Shown here: positions 8,269 through 17,351 of the stretch, piece by piece
Position numbering within the stretch: position 1 is the first letter of the stretch
Layout: every line of letters starts with the position of its first letter
Translations under genes and position numbers: made by a program
Source of the DNA: Chitinophaga pinensis
GTDB taxonomy: Bacteria > Planctomycetota > Phycisphaerae > Phycisphaerales > SM1A02
Length of the DNA: 32,121 nt
Assembly: GCA_943329105.2 (NCBI GenBank)
Contig: CALQCP020000003.1
Location: 1-32,121, forward strand
Direction: 5' to 3'
The notes under the pieces: model-generated
Database searches by the model: none
Told to the model about the DNA's origin: nothing
Seen by the model: only the letters and a program-made list of their open reading frames with translations

Positions 8269-10326
8269 TTACGGCTGTTTTCCAGCCGCTTTCACAACAT
8301 CGAACGCGGCGGAGTAATCGCTTCCAGCGAGCGCGATCAGCGCATTCACGTCAATGAATTGCACACCGCGCACGGGGTCAGCGCGTTTGAAACGAGCCTT
8401 CTGTTCATCCAGCGGTAGGTCGAACGGCACCTCGTAATTCATATCCGTCAACGCGGTGCCGCCGCTATCGGCGTGCTGCGTCTTCACGGCGGTCACAGCG
8501 GCAGTGATCTTCTCAATGGCGCTTGCGGGATACAGGTCGGTCAGTCGAATCAGTGCGGCGTCGCGCTGGTCAGGCATTTGATCGCCGTTCAAGACGGACG
8601 CAAATGCAACACGCGCAAACACTGCGCCGGGTCCGCGCTGTTTGAGAATCTGTACGCGCGCAGCGATCGCCTCATTGGCAGATGCGTCTCGGCGCGGCAT
8701 CCCCGCGGTGACAATGTCCTTGGCGTCATCTTCCATACCCTTGCGGAAACCGAACGGATCGCCGGTTGGCATGAACACCAGTGCGCGTTCCATTTCATCA
8801 ATGCCCGTCTTGGAAATCGGCCCCATCTTCGCAGCCTCCTGAACGGCAGCGCTGGTTTCACGCCAAATACTGTGCGCAAGCGCCGAACGTGGCAAGGACG
8901 GATCCATGGCAAGTAGGGCACCAACGCGGTACGCGGTGACCGCAGCAGCAACGATGGCCTCGGGCCGCTTGTCCTCGCGCGCCCTGCGCAAGCCATCAGC
9001 GAGCGCCATCCGCGTAGCACCGCGAATTCCCCCAAGCAGCATCACGTCAAGCGTGGGCGCGCGATGACGCAGCGCAGTGAAATCACATCGCTTGCAAGTA
9101 ATCGCCTCGGACAGCGGCTTCATGACATTGCGATCGGCGCGCGTCAGAATGTCCATCGCGCGTTCGGTTCGGGCCGCGTCAAGCGCGTCGGGCGCCACGC
9201 GAAGCAGTTCTAACGATTCCTGCACTTCGTCCGGGACACTCCGCGCGCCAGCGCTTGCACGGGAAAGAAAGAGCGCAGCGTTCATGACGTCTTCGCGTTT
9301 CTCTTTGCCATCTGCAATTACTTGCAAGCGCGCAAACAGCAGCGCTAAGTCTTGGTCGGCTGTTAGTTTTCGCTGATAGATACTGGCAAACTCCGGCAGC
9401 ACCAACTTTGCAAGCGGACCAAATCGACCGCCTTCCGCATATTGTGAAAGACGCCGCAACGCGTCAATCGCTGCATTTGGATCCGGGCTTGAGAATGCCA
9501 ACGCGGCGCGGTCGTAGACGGTGCGCAATGACTCCGCGGAATTTCGCGCGTTTTCAAGGGTAATTTCCGACCCTTTCCCGCCACCGTCGACCATGGTGAT
9601 CATCTCCTGGATGTCTTTGTCGGACTTGGCACCGCGCACACTGTTGTTCAGCAGTTCCCACTCTCCCTTGATGGCATCGCCATATCGAAACGGATCCGAG
9701 CCCTTGAGTGGTCCAAGTGCCTCAAGCAATTGTTGCGCTGCCTTCTGATCAACCGCACCGGCATCAATGGCCTCATTGGTGGTGTCCGCCAGCATGGAGC
9801 CAAGCGATGAACCAACCATGGAACTAATGGCAATTCGATCCTGCCCGGACTGCGCGCCCATGATTCCAAGCGCAGCCAGACTCACCAGCGCGTCGGCAGA
9901 ATTACTGTCATCAAGCTCCGCAATCACTTGCACGCGCATCAGGCGCGCTGCGCTGCGGGTGTTGGGAAGGTGCTCAAGCGTGAGTGCAAAGCCTTTGGTG
10001 CGGTCAAGATCCCAGTCGGCACGCTTCACTCGCGCGGCAGCATCAAACTGTTGGCGCACGGCGGCGGTTCGTTGCAGCAATACATCAAGCTGCGCCCGCT
10101 CTTCTTGGGTGACTGGATAGTGGAGATTGCCAAGGAACGCTTCCTCATCGGTACTGATGATTGGAGCGGGTGTTCCATAGCCTGCGGCCTGAAACGCGGC
10201 GCGCCAGAGCGGTGCAGCGTTGTCTTGCGCAGCGGCCCGCGAGACCAGCGTTCCGGCGGCGCACATGCACAGCGCGATAAGCATGCGCTGCAGAATCACC
10301 GATGGCAGCAGGAATGGCGTGCGCAT
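8269..10326 (-). CDS. Uncharacterised secreted/periplasmic helical protein
   Basis: 685-aa ORF with signal-peptide-like N-terminus 'LQRMLIALCMCAAGTLVSRAAAQ', mostly helical, one CKRC motif; no family recognised. Confidence 0.75.
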   Translation of the reverse strand: MRTPFLLPSVILQRMLIALCMCAAGTLVSRAAAQDNAAPLWRAAFQAAGYGTPAPIISTDEEAFLGNLHYPVTQEERAQLDVLLQRTAAVRQQFDAAARVKRADWDLDRTKGFALTLEHLPNTRSAARLMRVQVIAELDDSNSADALVSLAALGIMGAQSGQDRIAISSMVGSSLGSMLADTTNEAIDAGAVDQKAAQQLLEALGPLKGSDPFRYGDAIKGEWELLNNSVRGAKSDKDIQEMITMVDGGGKGSEITLENARNSAESLRTVYDRAALAFSSPDPNAAIDALRRLSQYAEGGRFGPLAKLVLPEFASIYQRKLTADQDLALLFARLQVIADGKEKREDVMNAALFLSRASAGARSVPDEVQESLELLRVAPDALDAARTERAMDILTRADRNVMKPLSEAITCKRCDFTALRHRAPTLDVMLLGGIRGATRMALADGLRRAREDKRPEAIVAAAVTAYRVGALLAMDPSLPRSALAHSIWRETSAAVQEAAKMGPISKTGIDEMERALVFMPTGDPFGFRKGMEDDAKDIVTAGMPRRDASANEAIAARVQILKQRGPGAVFARVAFASVLNGDQMPDQRDAALIRLTDLYPASAIEKITAAVTAVKTQHADSGGTALTDMNYEVPFDLPLDEQKARFKRADPVRGVQFIDVNALIALAGSDYSAAFDVVKAAGKQP

Positions 10327-10332
10327 GGATAC

Positions 10333-10338
10333 AGGGTA
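10333..10338 (-). promoter_or_regulatory. Candidate -10 TACCCT (minus strand), 6 nt before the start at 10326
   Basis: Minus strand reads TACCCT-GTATCC-ATG. Confidence 0.3.
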
Positions 10339-10454
10339 TCGGGTTGTGCTTTAGGGTCGAACCAAGTGCAGGATGGCGTGCCGTTCGCGACCAGCCGTAT
10401 CCAGCCGCACCCATCACGACGTTGGCAAGCCGTTACAGCGTTCACGCCGGCAGA

Positions 10455-12161
10455 TTAGGGGCTCGACCAGCGCGTGAAGTCCCCACGCGGCGCGAACCAA
10501 ACCCAGTCAGTGGTTGGTCCATTCTGCGGAGCATTCCACGGCACCCGAATGTCAGGGTTAGTGGAAGCTGATTCCCCAGGATGTTCGCCAAGCACGGCGG
10601 GGATGCAGATCGTGAGGTCGCCGCGGTCATCAACACCATCGCGGCCGATGGACCAGATCCGAAATCCATCGGCGTCAGAAGACATCAGTACTGGCTTGCC
10701 CGACCACGGATCCTCGGGCACCGTTGCCATGAACGCAGGCACCAGATCGCTCGCAGCATTCGGCCACGCCCCATGCGCGCGACGATATCGCTCAGCTGCG
10801 TACCCGGTCGCCGTCGCAAGGCACACGGCGCGACCAACAGCGGACACGTGTGAAGCCTCCCCAAGCGCTGGCGTGAGAAAGCTCACCAAGCACCAGCGCC
10901 AGCGCTCTGCAGTGCCTGCCATCATCATTCCAAGTTCATTATCCGATTCTGCGCCGCGCGAGTGATCAAAGTCCCGAAGCGGGAGCGACGCGTCTTCCTC
11001 GTAGCGAGAGATAATCGTGTTATAGCGGTCAAGCATGTCGCGCCTGCCGACGACGTACATCGCAGCGAATGGCGCAAGGATTCCGCTGCTTGCTGCTGCC
11101 ATCCGTTGGGTCATGTCCCCTGGAGCATCCGGGTTCGTTTCACCAAGTGCCTTTGCAAGCCCAAGCGCATCCATCTGCGCGAGCGATGGTCGGAACCAAC
11201 CATCGCCGTTCCCGTTGTCGGTGTACATGCGCTGGACAACATCATTGAACGCCAGGCGTTCAGAGTCAAGGTTGAGGTGCTGAAGCTGGACAGGAACACT
11301 CATGGCGGCAGCCTGCATGCGCGCAAGTTGCGAATCGGTGAACAACTCTGGCTTCCACTCAAGCAATGCCATCATTCGCCCAAGCGTCATTCGGCGCATG
11401 GCAACTCCAACCAGGTCGTTCACAAGGAAACGACCTTCTTGCGCGTGTATCGAGAGAGCTATGCCTGCCTCAGCGTCGCGCGTGGCGCGCTCGCCGTCAC
11501 CAATCTCCGCTGCGGCGAACATATCGACTGCAAGAATGCGCGCCGCCGTACGCATTGGCGCCAGGTGTGGAAGCAAGAGGCTGAACATCGGAAATTCGTT
11601 CGCGCTCGCCGCGCCGCTTGAACTCGCACTCGGCAGAAGCCTCTTGCCAAGGAGTCGCGCATCCGCTTCGGACACCGGCACGCCAATGGGAAATCCAAAA
11701 ACCGGACGGCGCGTTGCATCGCGGAGCGTTGCAAGTGGCGCGGCATTGGCCATCAGCCATTCGCGCGCTCCAGCCCACTGCTCACTCCCTGGATACGGCA
11801 TGGCGTCCATTGCCTCAACGCCGGCCGATTCGTGTGCGGGATCATCAGCGCCAAGGCCCATGGCCACCATTTGGTCTCGAAAGTCCGGCCACACTGCTTG
11901 CTCTGGCGAGGCCGCTTCCGGCATCGTGGCGCGCAATGCTGCAACATGATCAATGCGAACGACCGGTTCGTGGAACCACAGCCACGCGCCGAACGCGATG
12001 TATAGAAAGGTGACAGCAAAGATGGCGCGCACGGACCACGTGAGGACGCGGCGGACCGCCCGGTGAAGCGGAGAGCGTTGATCGTTGGCCGAAGTGCCCG
12101 GCGTTCCAGCGGTGGATTTCGGATGGTCGACCATAGTGATCGCTTGCTCAACCCCTGCCAA
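10455..12161 (-). CDS. Uncharacterised membrane-anchored protein with GspG/pseudopilin-like C-terminal segment
   Basis: TM helix 'AIFAVTFLYIAFGAWLWF' near the N-terminus; C-terminal 'AAERYRRAHGAWPNAASDLVPAFMATVPEDPWSGKPVLMSSDADGFRIWSIGRDGVDDRGD'. Start could be ATG 12161 or 12134. Confidence 0.75.
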   Translation of the reverse strand: MAGVEQAITMVDHPKSTAGTPGTSANDQRSPLHRAVRRVLTWSVRAIFAVTFLYIAFGAWLWFHEPVVRIDHVAALRATMPEAASPEQAVWPDFRDQMVAMGLGADDPAHESAGVEAMDAMPYPGSEQWAGAREWLMANAAPLATLRDATRRPVFGFPIGVPVSEADARLLGKRLLPSASSSGAASANEFPMFSLLLPHLAPMRTAARILAVDMFAAAEIGDGERATRDAEAGIALSIHAQEGRFLVNDLVGVAMRRMTLGRMMALLEWKPELFTDSQLARMQAAAMSVPVQLQHLNLDSERLAFNDVVQRMYTDNGNGDGWFRPSLAQMDALGLAKALGETNPDAPGDMTQRMAAASSGILAPFAAMYVVGRRDMLDRYNTIISRYEEDASLPLRDFDHSRGAESDNELGMMMAGTAERWRWCLVSFLTPALGEASHVSAVGRAVCLATATGYAAERYRRAHGAWPNAASDLVPAFMATVPEDPWSGKPVLMSSDADGFRIWSIGRDGVDDRGDLTICIPAVLGEHPGESASTNPDIRVPWNAPQNGPTTDWVWFAPRGDFTRWSSP

Positions 12162-12346
12162 GAGCGCCCGTGGTTCGCACGGCGGAACGTCTCAGTAGCG
12201 GTCTATCGTAACGAGCGGGTTTCACTGGCGCGTGCGGAGTGAATCGGCGGTCGCGGTGTGAATTGTTCGTGGTTTACGGACTTTGCCTGCAATCCGAGGC
12301 TTGCGCGGCTTGGTAATCGGTGAATTGGAACTATGTTGGCAGGTAC

Positions 12347-14071
12347 ATGCAGCCCTTCCCAACCACTGCCGCCATGCGGAGTCGAATGTACGCAAGCCGG
12401 GTTGTTGCAGTGGCAGTGTTGGCCGCGGTGTCAGTCATCGCTCCTGCGCATGCTCAGCAGTTCGTTCAAGAGACCACCACTCGGTTTCCTGTGCAGGCCG
12501 AATACACCAACCAGTCCACGGTGGTGGACATCGACAACGATGGCGACCTCGACATCGTCTGGGCGAACGGCCAGGGTTATTCCACGCAAGGCACGGCGCT
12601 TGCAGTGCGCGTCTATGTGAACAATGGCGCGGGCGTGTTTGCCGACGAAACATCCACACGCGCAACAGGCATCACTGGTTGGTATCGCGGCGTTGAAGCT
12701 GGTGACATCGACCGTGACGGCGATTGGGATTTGATCTTGGCGAATGACTTCAACAAGCGCCCGCAGATTCTGGTCAACAACGGCGCGGGCGTGTTTGCGG
12801 ATCAGACCGCCACACGACTGCCCACCACCACCATGTCAAGTGCGCGCGCGCAGTTTGGCGATGTGGACAATGACGGCGATCTTGACCTGGTGTTCTGCAA
12901 CAACGGAACCACGCGCTTTGGATCGGGGCAACCGCAGCTGTATCTCAACAACGGTGCTGGTGTGTTCACTGCCACTACTGGCTACCTGCCCGTTGGAAAT
13001 GTCAGCGAGCAAATGGACATCTTGTTCTTTGATATGGACAATGATCTTGACCTGGACATTCTGCTGGCCACGCGGGCAAGTTCGCCAAATCAGAGTCGCC
13101 TGTGGAGAAACGACGGTACGGGTCGCTATGCGAATCTAGCTACTTTGCCCGCGGATTCCACGGCGTACAGCTACGACGCGGGTGACATTGATGGCGATGG
13201 TGACTTGGACCTGATCGGCATCAACGCTGGGGCATCAAGCACGGAATTGCTGTTACGCAACAACGGCACGGGCACCGCGTGGACCAACATTTCCACCAGC
13301 ATCACGCCCAATCCGGCCACGGATGACAACGACAGCCGCTTCTTTGACATTGACATGGACGGCGATCTTGACATGGTCATCGGAAGTCTTGGCGCACGTG
13401 ACCGCATCTACTTAAACAGCGGAGCGGGTGTATTTGCTGAGAGCACCACGCTCATGGCTGCAGTGAGTGATGCGACCATTGACGTCAAAGTTGCCGACTT
13501 CAACAACGACAAGCGCTTTGACATCATCACGGCGCAGGGCGAAAGCGGCGCGTTCCAAAATCGGATCTACATGAACAACACCGGTCCGATCGACAACCGC
13601 GCGCCGCGCGTCGTTGCGATGGATCAGATAGTGCCCGCGACACCAGCCACCGCGCAATCAGTGCGCGCAGACATCGCTGACGACATGACCAGCGACCGCG
13701 GCTTCCACGACAAGGGTGTGACGCTCAACTACACCGTGAACGGCGGAGCCACGCAGACCGCGCCGATGCCATGGAACGGCAACAATCAATGGCGCGGCAT
13801 CATTCCCGTCCAGGAGATTGGCGCAGTGGTGGTGTACTGGGTCATAGCCACCGATTGGGCTGGAAATCAGGGCACTGGCCCAAGCAAGACCTACACCGTT
13901 CCAACGCCATTTGACCCCGCAGATTTCGATCGAAACGGCGTTGTCAACGGCGCGGATCTTGGGTTCTTGCTTGGAGCGTGGGGCCCAGGAAACGGGCCCG
14001 CGGACCTTGATCGCAACGGCGACGTGAACGGCGCGGACCTTGGATGGTTGCTCGGCTCGTGGAGTGTGTGA
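12347..14071 (+). CDS. Secreted FG-GAP/VCBS-repeat protein with C-terminal dockerin-like double EF-hand
   Basis: Signal peptide 'VVAVAVLAAVSVIAPAHAQ'; repeated 'DIDNDGDLDIV', 'GDIDRDGDWDLIL', 'GDVDNDGDLDLVF' units; C-terminus 'DFDRNGVVNGADLGFLLGAWGPGNGPADLDRNGDVNGADLGWLLGSWSV'. Alternative starts at TTG 12320 or ATG 12374. Confidence 0.88.
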   Translation: MQPFPTTAAMRSRMYASRVVAVAVLAAVSVIAPAHAQQFVQETTTRFPVQAEYTNQSTVVDIDNDGDLDIVWANGQGYSTQGTALAVRVYVNNGAGVFADETSTRATGITGWYRGVEAGDIDRDGDWDLILANDFNKRPQILVNNGAGVFADQTATRLPTTTMSSARAQFGDVDNDGDLDLVFCNNGTTRFGSGQPQLYLNNGAGVFTATTGYLPVGNVSEQMDILFFDMDNDLDLDILLATRASSPNQSRLWRNDGTGRYANLATLPADSTAYSYDAGDIDGDGDLDLIGINAGASSTELLLRNNGTGTAWTNISTSITPNPATDDNDSRFFDIDMDGDLDMVIGSLGARDRIYLNSGAGVFAESTTLMAAVSDATIDVKVADFNNDKRFDIITAQGESGAFQNRIYMNNTGPIDNRAPRVVAMDQIVPATPATAQSVRADIADDMTSDRGFHDKGVTLNYTVNGGATQTAPMPWNGNNQWRGIIPVQEIGAVVVYWVIATDWAGNQGTGPSKTYTVPTPFDPADFDRNGVVNGADLGFLLGAWGPGNGPADLDRNGDVNGADLGWLLGSWSV

Positions 14072-14086
14072 GGTGCGGGCTGTCGC

Positions 14087-14092
14087 TACATT
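14087..14092 (+). promoter_or_regulatory. Candidate -10 TACATT, 6 nt before the ATG at 14099
   Basis: TACATT-TCCCGC-ATG, placing a predicted TSS at the start codon. Confidence 0.35.
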
Positions 14093-14098
14093 TCCCGC

Positions 14099-14383
14099 AT
14101 GCGCCCGGAAGACCTTGCAGCAGTAAACGCCCGCGTCCGCGCGGTTGCCGATCGCGTCCAGCCATTGCTAGCGCCGCACGAGGGCCTCGCCAAGCGCAAC
14201 GCCCACGCCCACGTCTGGCTCGGCCTCAAAGTCATCTTCGGCGACGACTGGCGCGAACGCACAACACCGGAGAGTGCGCAAGCCTTCCTCCAGTGGATGG
14301 ACGCCAATCCAAACGCCGACTATGAGGAGTATGCCGGCCCGCGCGAGGAACTCACGGCAGAGGGGCGGGGGGAGTTGTTCTGA
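14099..14383 (+). CDS. Small hypothetical protein (94 aa)
   Basis: Clean ORF in the 12347-14071 to fcl gap, acidic, protein-like composition; no family recognised. Confidence 0.6.
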   Translation: MRPEDLAAVNARVRAVADRVQPLLAPHEGLAKRNAHAHVWLGLKVIFGDDWRERTTPESAQAFLQWMDANPNADYEEYAGPREELTAEGRGELF

Positions 14384-14390
14384 GGGCTGT

Positions 14391-15365
14391 TCACCCCGCC
14401 CGCGACGGATCGTGCTCGGCGCGGTGTCCGCGGTTTGCGCGATACCACTCGATGGTCCGCTTCATCCCGTCTTCGAACCCCACCTGCGCGCGCCAGCCGA
14501 GCAGCTTGGCGGCACGTTCGGTGTCGAGGCAGCGGCGTGGCTGACCGTCTGGTTTGCTGGAATCCCAGCGAATTTCGCCAGTGAATCCGCTGAGGCGGGC
14601 CACCAGAGTCACAAGGTCGCGGATGGTGATTTCCATGCCAGTGCCGAGGTTGATCGGCACCGGGTCGTCCATGGTTTCGGCGGCGCGCACCAAGCCCTCG
14701 GCGGCGTCTTCCACATAGAGGAACTCACGGCTTGCGCTGCCTGTTCCCCAGCACGTCATGTGATCGGCGCCGGACTCTTGCGCCTCCACGCACTTGCGAA
14801 TGAGCGCCGGAATCACATGTGAAGTGGAAAGATCAAAGTTGTCCCACGGCCCATAGAGGTTCACGGGCAGCAGGTACGAAGACGCCAGGCCGTATTGACG
14901 GCGATAGCCATCCAGCATGACCATGGCGGCCTTCTTAGCCACACCGTACGGCGCGTTGGTTTCCTCGGGGTAACCGTTCCAGAGGTTGTCCTCATGAAAC
15001 GGAACGGGCGTGAACTTTGGATACGCGCAGATGGTGCCAGCCTGCACAAACTTCTTTATGCCAGCAATTCGACCGCGCTCAATGAGATGAAGAGCCATCG
15101 CCATGTTGGCAAAGAAGTAGCGACCAGGGTTCGCCTGATTGGCCCCGATGCCGCCCACTTCCGCGGCAAGGTGAATCACCACGTCGGGACGCGCGTCGCG
15201 GTACACGCGCTCAACATCGGCCTCGTGGGTCAGGTCATAGTCACGCCGGCGAGGGATAAAGATGTCGGTCACCCCGCGCGCCCGGAGGCGTTCAACCACA
15301 GCGCGACCAAGAAAGCCGGCCCCGCCGGTGAGGAGGATGCGGGAGGTGGGGAGGTTCATTCTCAT
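14391..15365 (-). CDS. fcl: GDP-L-fucose synthase
   Basis: SDR Rossmann '[19 protein letters not shown]', '[34 protein letters not shown]', '[24 protein letters not shown]', YxxxK 'YGVAKKA'. Confidence 0.93.
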   Translation of the reverse strand: MRMNLPTSRILLTGGAGFLGRAVVERLRARGVTDIFIPRRRDYDLTHEADVERVYRDARPDVVIHLAAEVGGIGANQANPGRYFFANMAMALHLIERGRIAGIKKFVQAGTICAYPKFTPVPFHEDNLWNGYPEETNAPYGVAKKAAMVMLDGYRRQYGLASSYLLPVNLYGPWDNFDLSTSHVIPALIRKCVEAQESGADHMTCWGTGSASREFLYVEDAAEGLVRAAETMDDPVPINLGTGMEITIRDLVTLVARLSGFTGEIRWDSSKPDGQPRRCLDTERAAKLLGWRAQVGFEDGMKRTIEWYRANRGHRAEHDPSRAG

Positions 15366-15428
15366 TTCATTGTCTCACGAATCGGGATTCCTGTGCGAGC
15401 ACATGTCTGCAACTAGGATGACACTCGC

Positions 15429-16478
15429 ATGAAAAAGGCACTCATTACAGGAATTACGGGTCAAGACGGCAGTTACCTTGCGGAACTGCTCTTAGGCAAG
15501 GGCTACGAAGTCCACGGCATCGTCCGACGTAGTTCCAGCTTCAACACCGCGCGCATCGACCACATCTATCAGGATCCGCACCAGGCCGGCAGTCGCCTCA
15601 AACTTCACTACGGTGATCTGAACGACGCAAACAACTTGTCGAACATCATTCGCATGGTCGAGCCAAACGAGGTCTACAACCTTGCCGCGCAAAGTCACGT
15701 GCGAGTGAGTTTCGACATGCCGATCTATACCGCCGACACTGACGGCGTTGGCGCACTGAAGTTGCTCGAAGCGGTCCGCGTGTACGAAGTGCAAAGCGGC
15801 CAGCGCGTTCGCTACTACCAGGCATCAAGCAGCGAAATGTACGGCAAGGTGCAAGAAGTCCCGCAGCGCGAAACCACCCCGTTCTACCCACGCTCACCGT
15901 ACGGATGCGCCAAGGTCTTTGCGCACTGGATCACCGTGAATTTCCGCGAGAGTTACGGCATGCACGCCTCGTGCGGCATCCTCTTCAACCATGAGAGCCC
16001 ACGCCGCGGCGAGACATTCGTCACCCGCAAGATCACGCGTGCGGTTGGTCGCATCAAGCTTGGTATGCAGAAGAAGTTGTACCTCGGCAACATCGACGCA
16101 CTGCGCGACTGGGGCTTTGCAGGCGATTACGTAGACGCCATGTGGCGCATGCTGCAGCAGGACCAAGCCGATGACTACGTGATCTCTACCGGCAAGATGA
16201 TCAGCGTCCGGGAGTTCTGCGAGTTGTCTTTCAGTCATCTCGGCCTGAACTACCAGGACTACGTAGAGATCGATCCGCGCTACTTCCGCCCGGCGGAAGT
16301 TGAGCAACTACTCGGCGACAACACCAAAGCGCAGAAAGCACTGGGCTGGAAGCCCACAGTTGACGTCAAGGCACTCGCGATCATGATGGTAGAAAACGAC
16401 CTCGAACTCGCGCGCCGCGAAAAGACGCTCCGCGACGCGGGGCATGATGTTCCGGACGCTTCCGGGCATGATCAGTAA
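15429..16478 (+). CDS. gmd: GDP-mannose 4,6-dehydratase
   Basis: '[46 protein letters not shown]', '[49 protein letters not shown]', '[19 protein letters not shown]'. Confidence 0.96.
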   Translation: MKKALITGITGQDGSYLAELLLGKGYEVHGIVRRSSSFNTARIDHIYQDPHQAGSRLKLHYGDLNDANNLSNIIRMVEPNEVYNLAAQSHVRVSFDMPIYTADTDGVGALKLLEAVRVYEVQSGQRVRYYQASSSEMYGKVQEVPQRETTPFYPRSPYGCAKVFAHWITVNFRESYGMHASCGILFNHESPRRGETFVTRKITRAVGRIKLGMQKKLYLGNIDALRDWGFAGDYVDAMWRMLQQDQADDYVISTGKMISVREFCELSFSHLGLNYQDYVEIDPRYFRPAEVEQLLGDNTKAQKALGWKPTVDVKALAIMMVENDLELARREKTLRDAGHDVPDASGHDQ

Positions 16479-16491
16479 GGGGCGTCCCCTT
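16477..16491. terminator. Short stem-loop AAGGGG-CGT-CCCCTT between convergent genes
   Basis: Perfect 6-bp stem overlapping the gmd stop, in the 16-bp convergent gap; no T-tract. Confidence 0.3.
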
Positions 16492-16494
16492 GGT

Positions 16495-17271
16495 TCAACT
16501 TTGGGTCCACGCGCCGAGTAGAAGGGCAAGATCAGCACCAGTCACAATGCCATCGTGATTGATGTCGCCGATTCCGGGACCGTTGAAATTTCCAAGTAGC
16601 AATCCAAGATCGGCCCCGTCGACTCGGCCGTTACCGTCGAGATCGGCGATCAAAATCGGTAGGCAATTGTCAAGCAATCCGTTGTTGTCCGCATCAAGGC
16701 TCGGATTCACGGCAATCTGCAGTTGATCCGGAGCACCATTTGCATCGCAGTCGGTGATGATATTCCACACCATGATGGCACTGCGAGTTGCCAGACCAGC
16801 GTCTGGGCCCGCCAGTGAATCAATCCACGTTCCGTCCGGGGCATCGGTACCGCCAAGGCAAATGGCAGAATCAAGCATGATCGATTGCGCGGGCCGACTA
16901 GGCGCCCACGCAAACGGTACGAACGTGGCGTTGTTGGTCCAGTGCCAACCGCTTCCGCCAAAGTGATACCCACCAAGCCACGGGCCAGCGCAATCAAACG
17001 CACCGGATCCAGTAGCAATACTCATGGCAAACATGAGAGCGTTGCTATCTGGCGTCGCAGCAATGCTTCCGCCCACTTCCGTCGCAATCGCACGCGCGTC
17101 GCGCCACGACCATGGTTCAGCCGCAATCACAATGGCGTACGTGCGCCCATCAGCACCTGGCCCAGAAGTCCAGCGATGCACGCGGTAATCAACAATCACG
17201 GTTGCACTTGCACCACTGCACGAAAGCAGAATGCCCGCGGCAATCAAAGGATGGAACGCGCAACGCCTCAT
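16495..17271 (-). CDS. Secreted C-type-lectin-like protein with DCxxNG motif and dockerin-like C-terminus
   Basis: Start MRRCAFHPLIAAGILLSCSGASA gives a signal peptide; 'WSWRDARAIATEVGGSIAA...GPWLGGYHFGGSGWHWTNNATFVPFAW' is CTL-like; C-terminus 'ADLDGNGRVDGADLGLLLGNFNGPGIGDINHDGIVTGADLALLLGAW'. The ORF track start (17331) is probably too far upstream. Confidence 0.8.
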   Translation of the reverse strand: MRRCAFHPLIAAGILLSCSGASATVIVDYRVHRWTSGPGADGRTYAIVIAAEPWSWRDARAIATEVGGSIAATPDSNALMFAMSIATGSGAFDCAGPWLGGYHFGGSGWHWTNNATFVPFAWAPSRPAQSIMLDSAICLGGTDAPDGTWIDSLAGPDAGLATRSAIMVWNIITDCDANGAPDQLQIAVNPSLDADNNGLLDNCLPILIADLDGNGRVDGADLGLLLGNFNGPGIGDINHDGIVTGADLALLLGAWTQS

Positions 17272-17323
17272 TCGTGTCTCACGGTAACAGAAACAACAGA
17301 ATTTGCACAGATTTCTTTGCGAA

Positions 17324-17333
17324 GTTTGCAAAC
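17324..17333. promoter_or_regulatory. Palindrome GTTTGCAAAC in the divergent intergenic region
   Basis: Perfect 10-bp palindrome 6 bp upstream of TAGACT (17339-17344), the candidate -10 of the FAD oxidase gene. Confidence 0.35.
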
Positions 17334-17351
17334 AGGCTTAGACTCACATCG

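Noticed and set aside
10962-11949. Plus-strand ORFs (219 and 215 aa) opposite the 10455-12161 gene
   Set aside because: Arg/Ala/Ser-biased shadow frames; the minus-strand protein has a TM anchor and a recognisable C-terminal module.
16439-16470. Direct repeat GGGCATGAT at the gmd C-terminus
   Set aside because: Short, two copies only, within coding sequence encoding '[12 protein letters not shown]'; chance or trivial.
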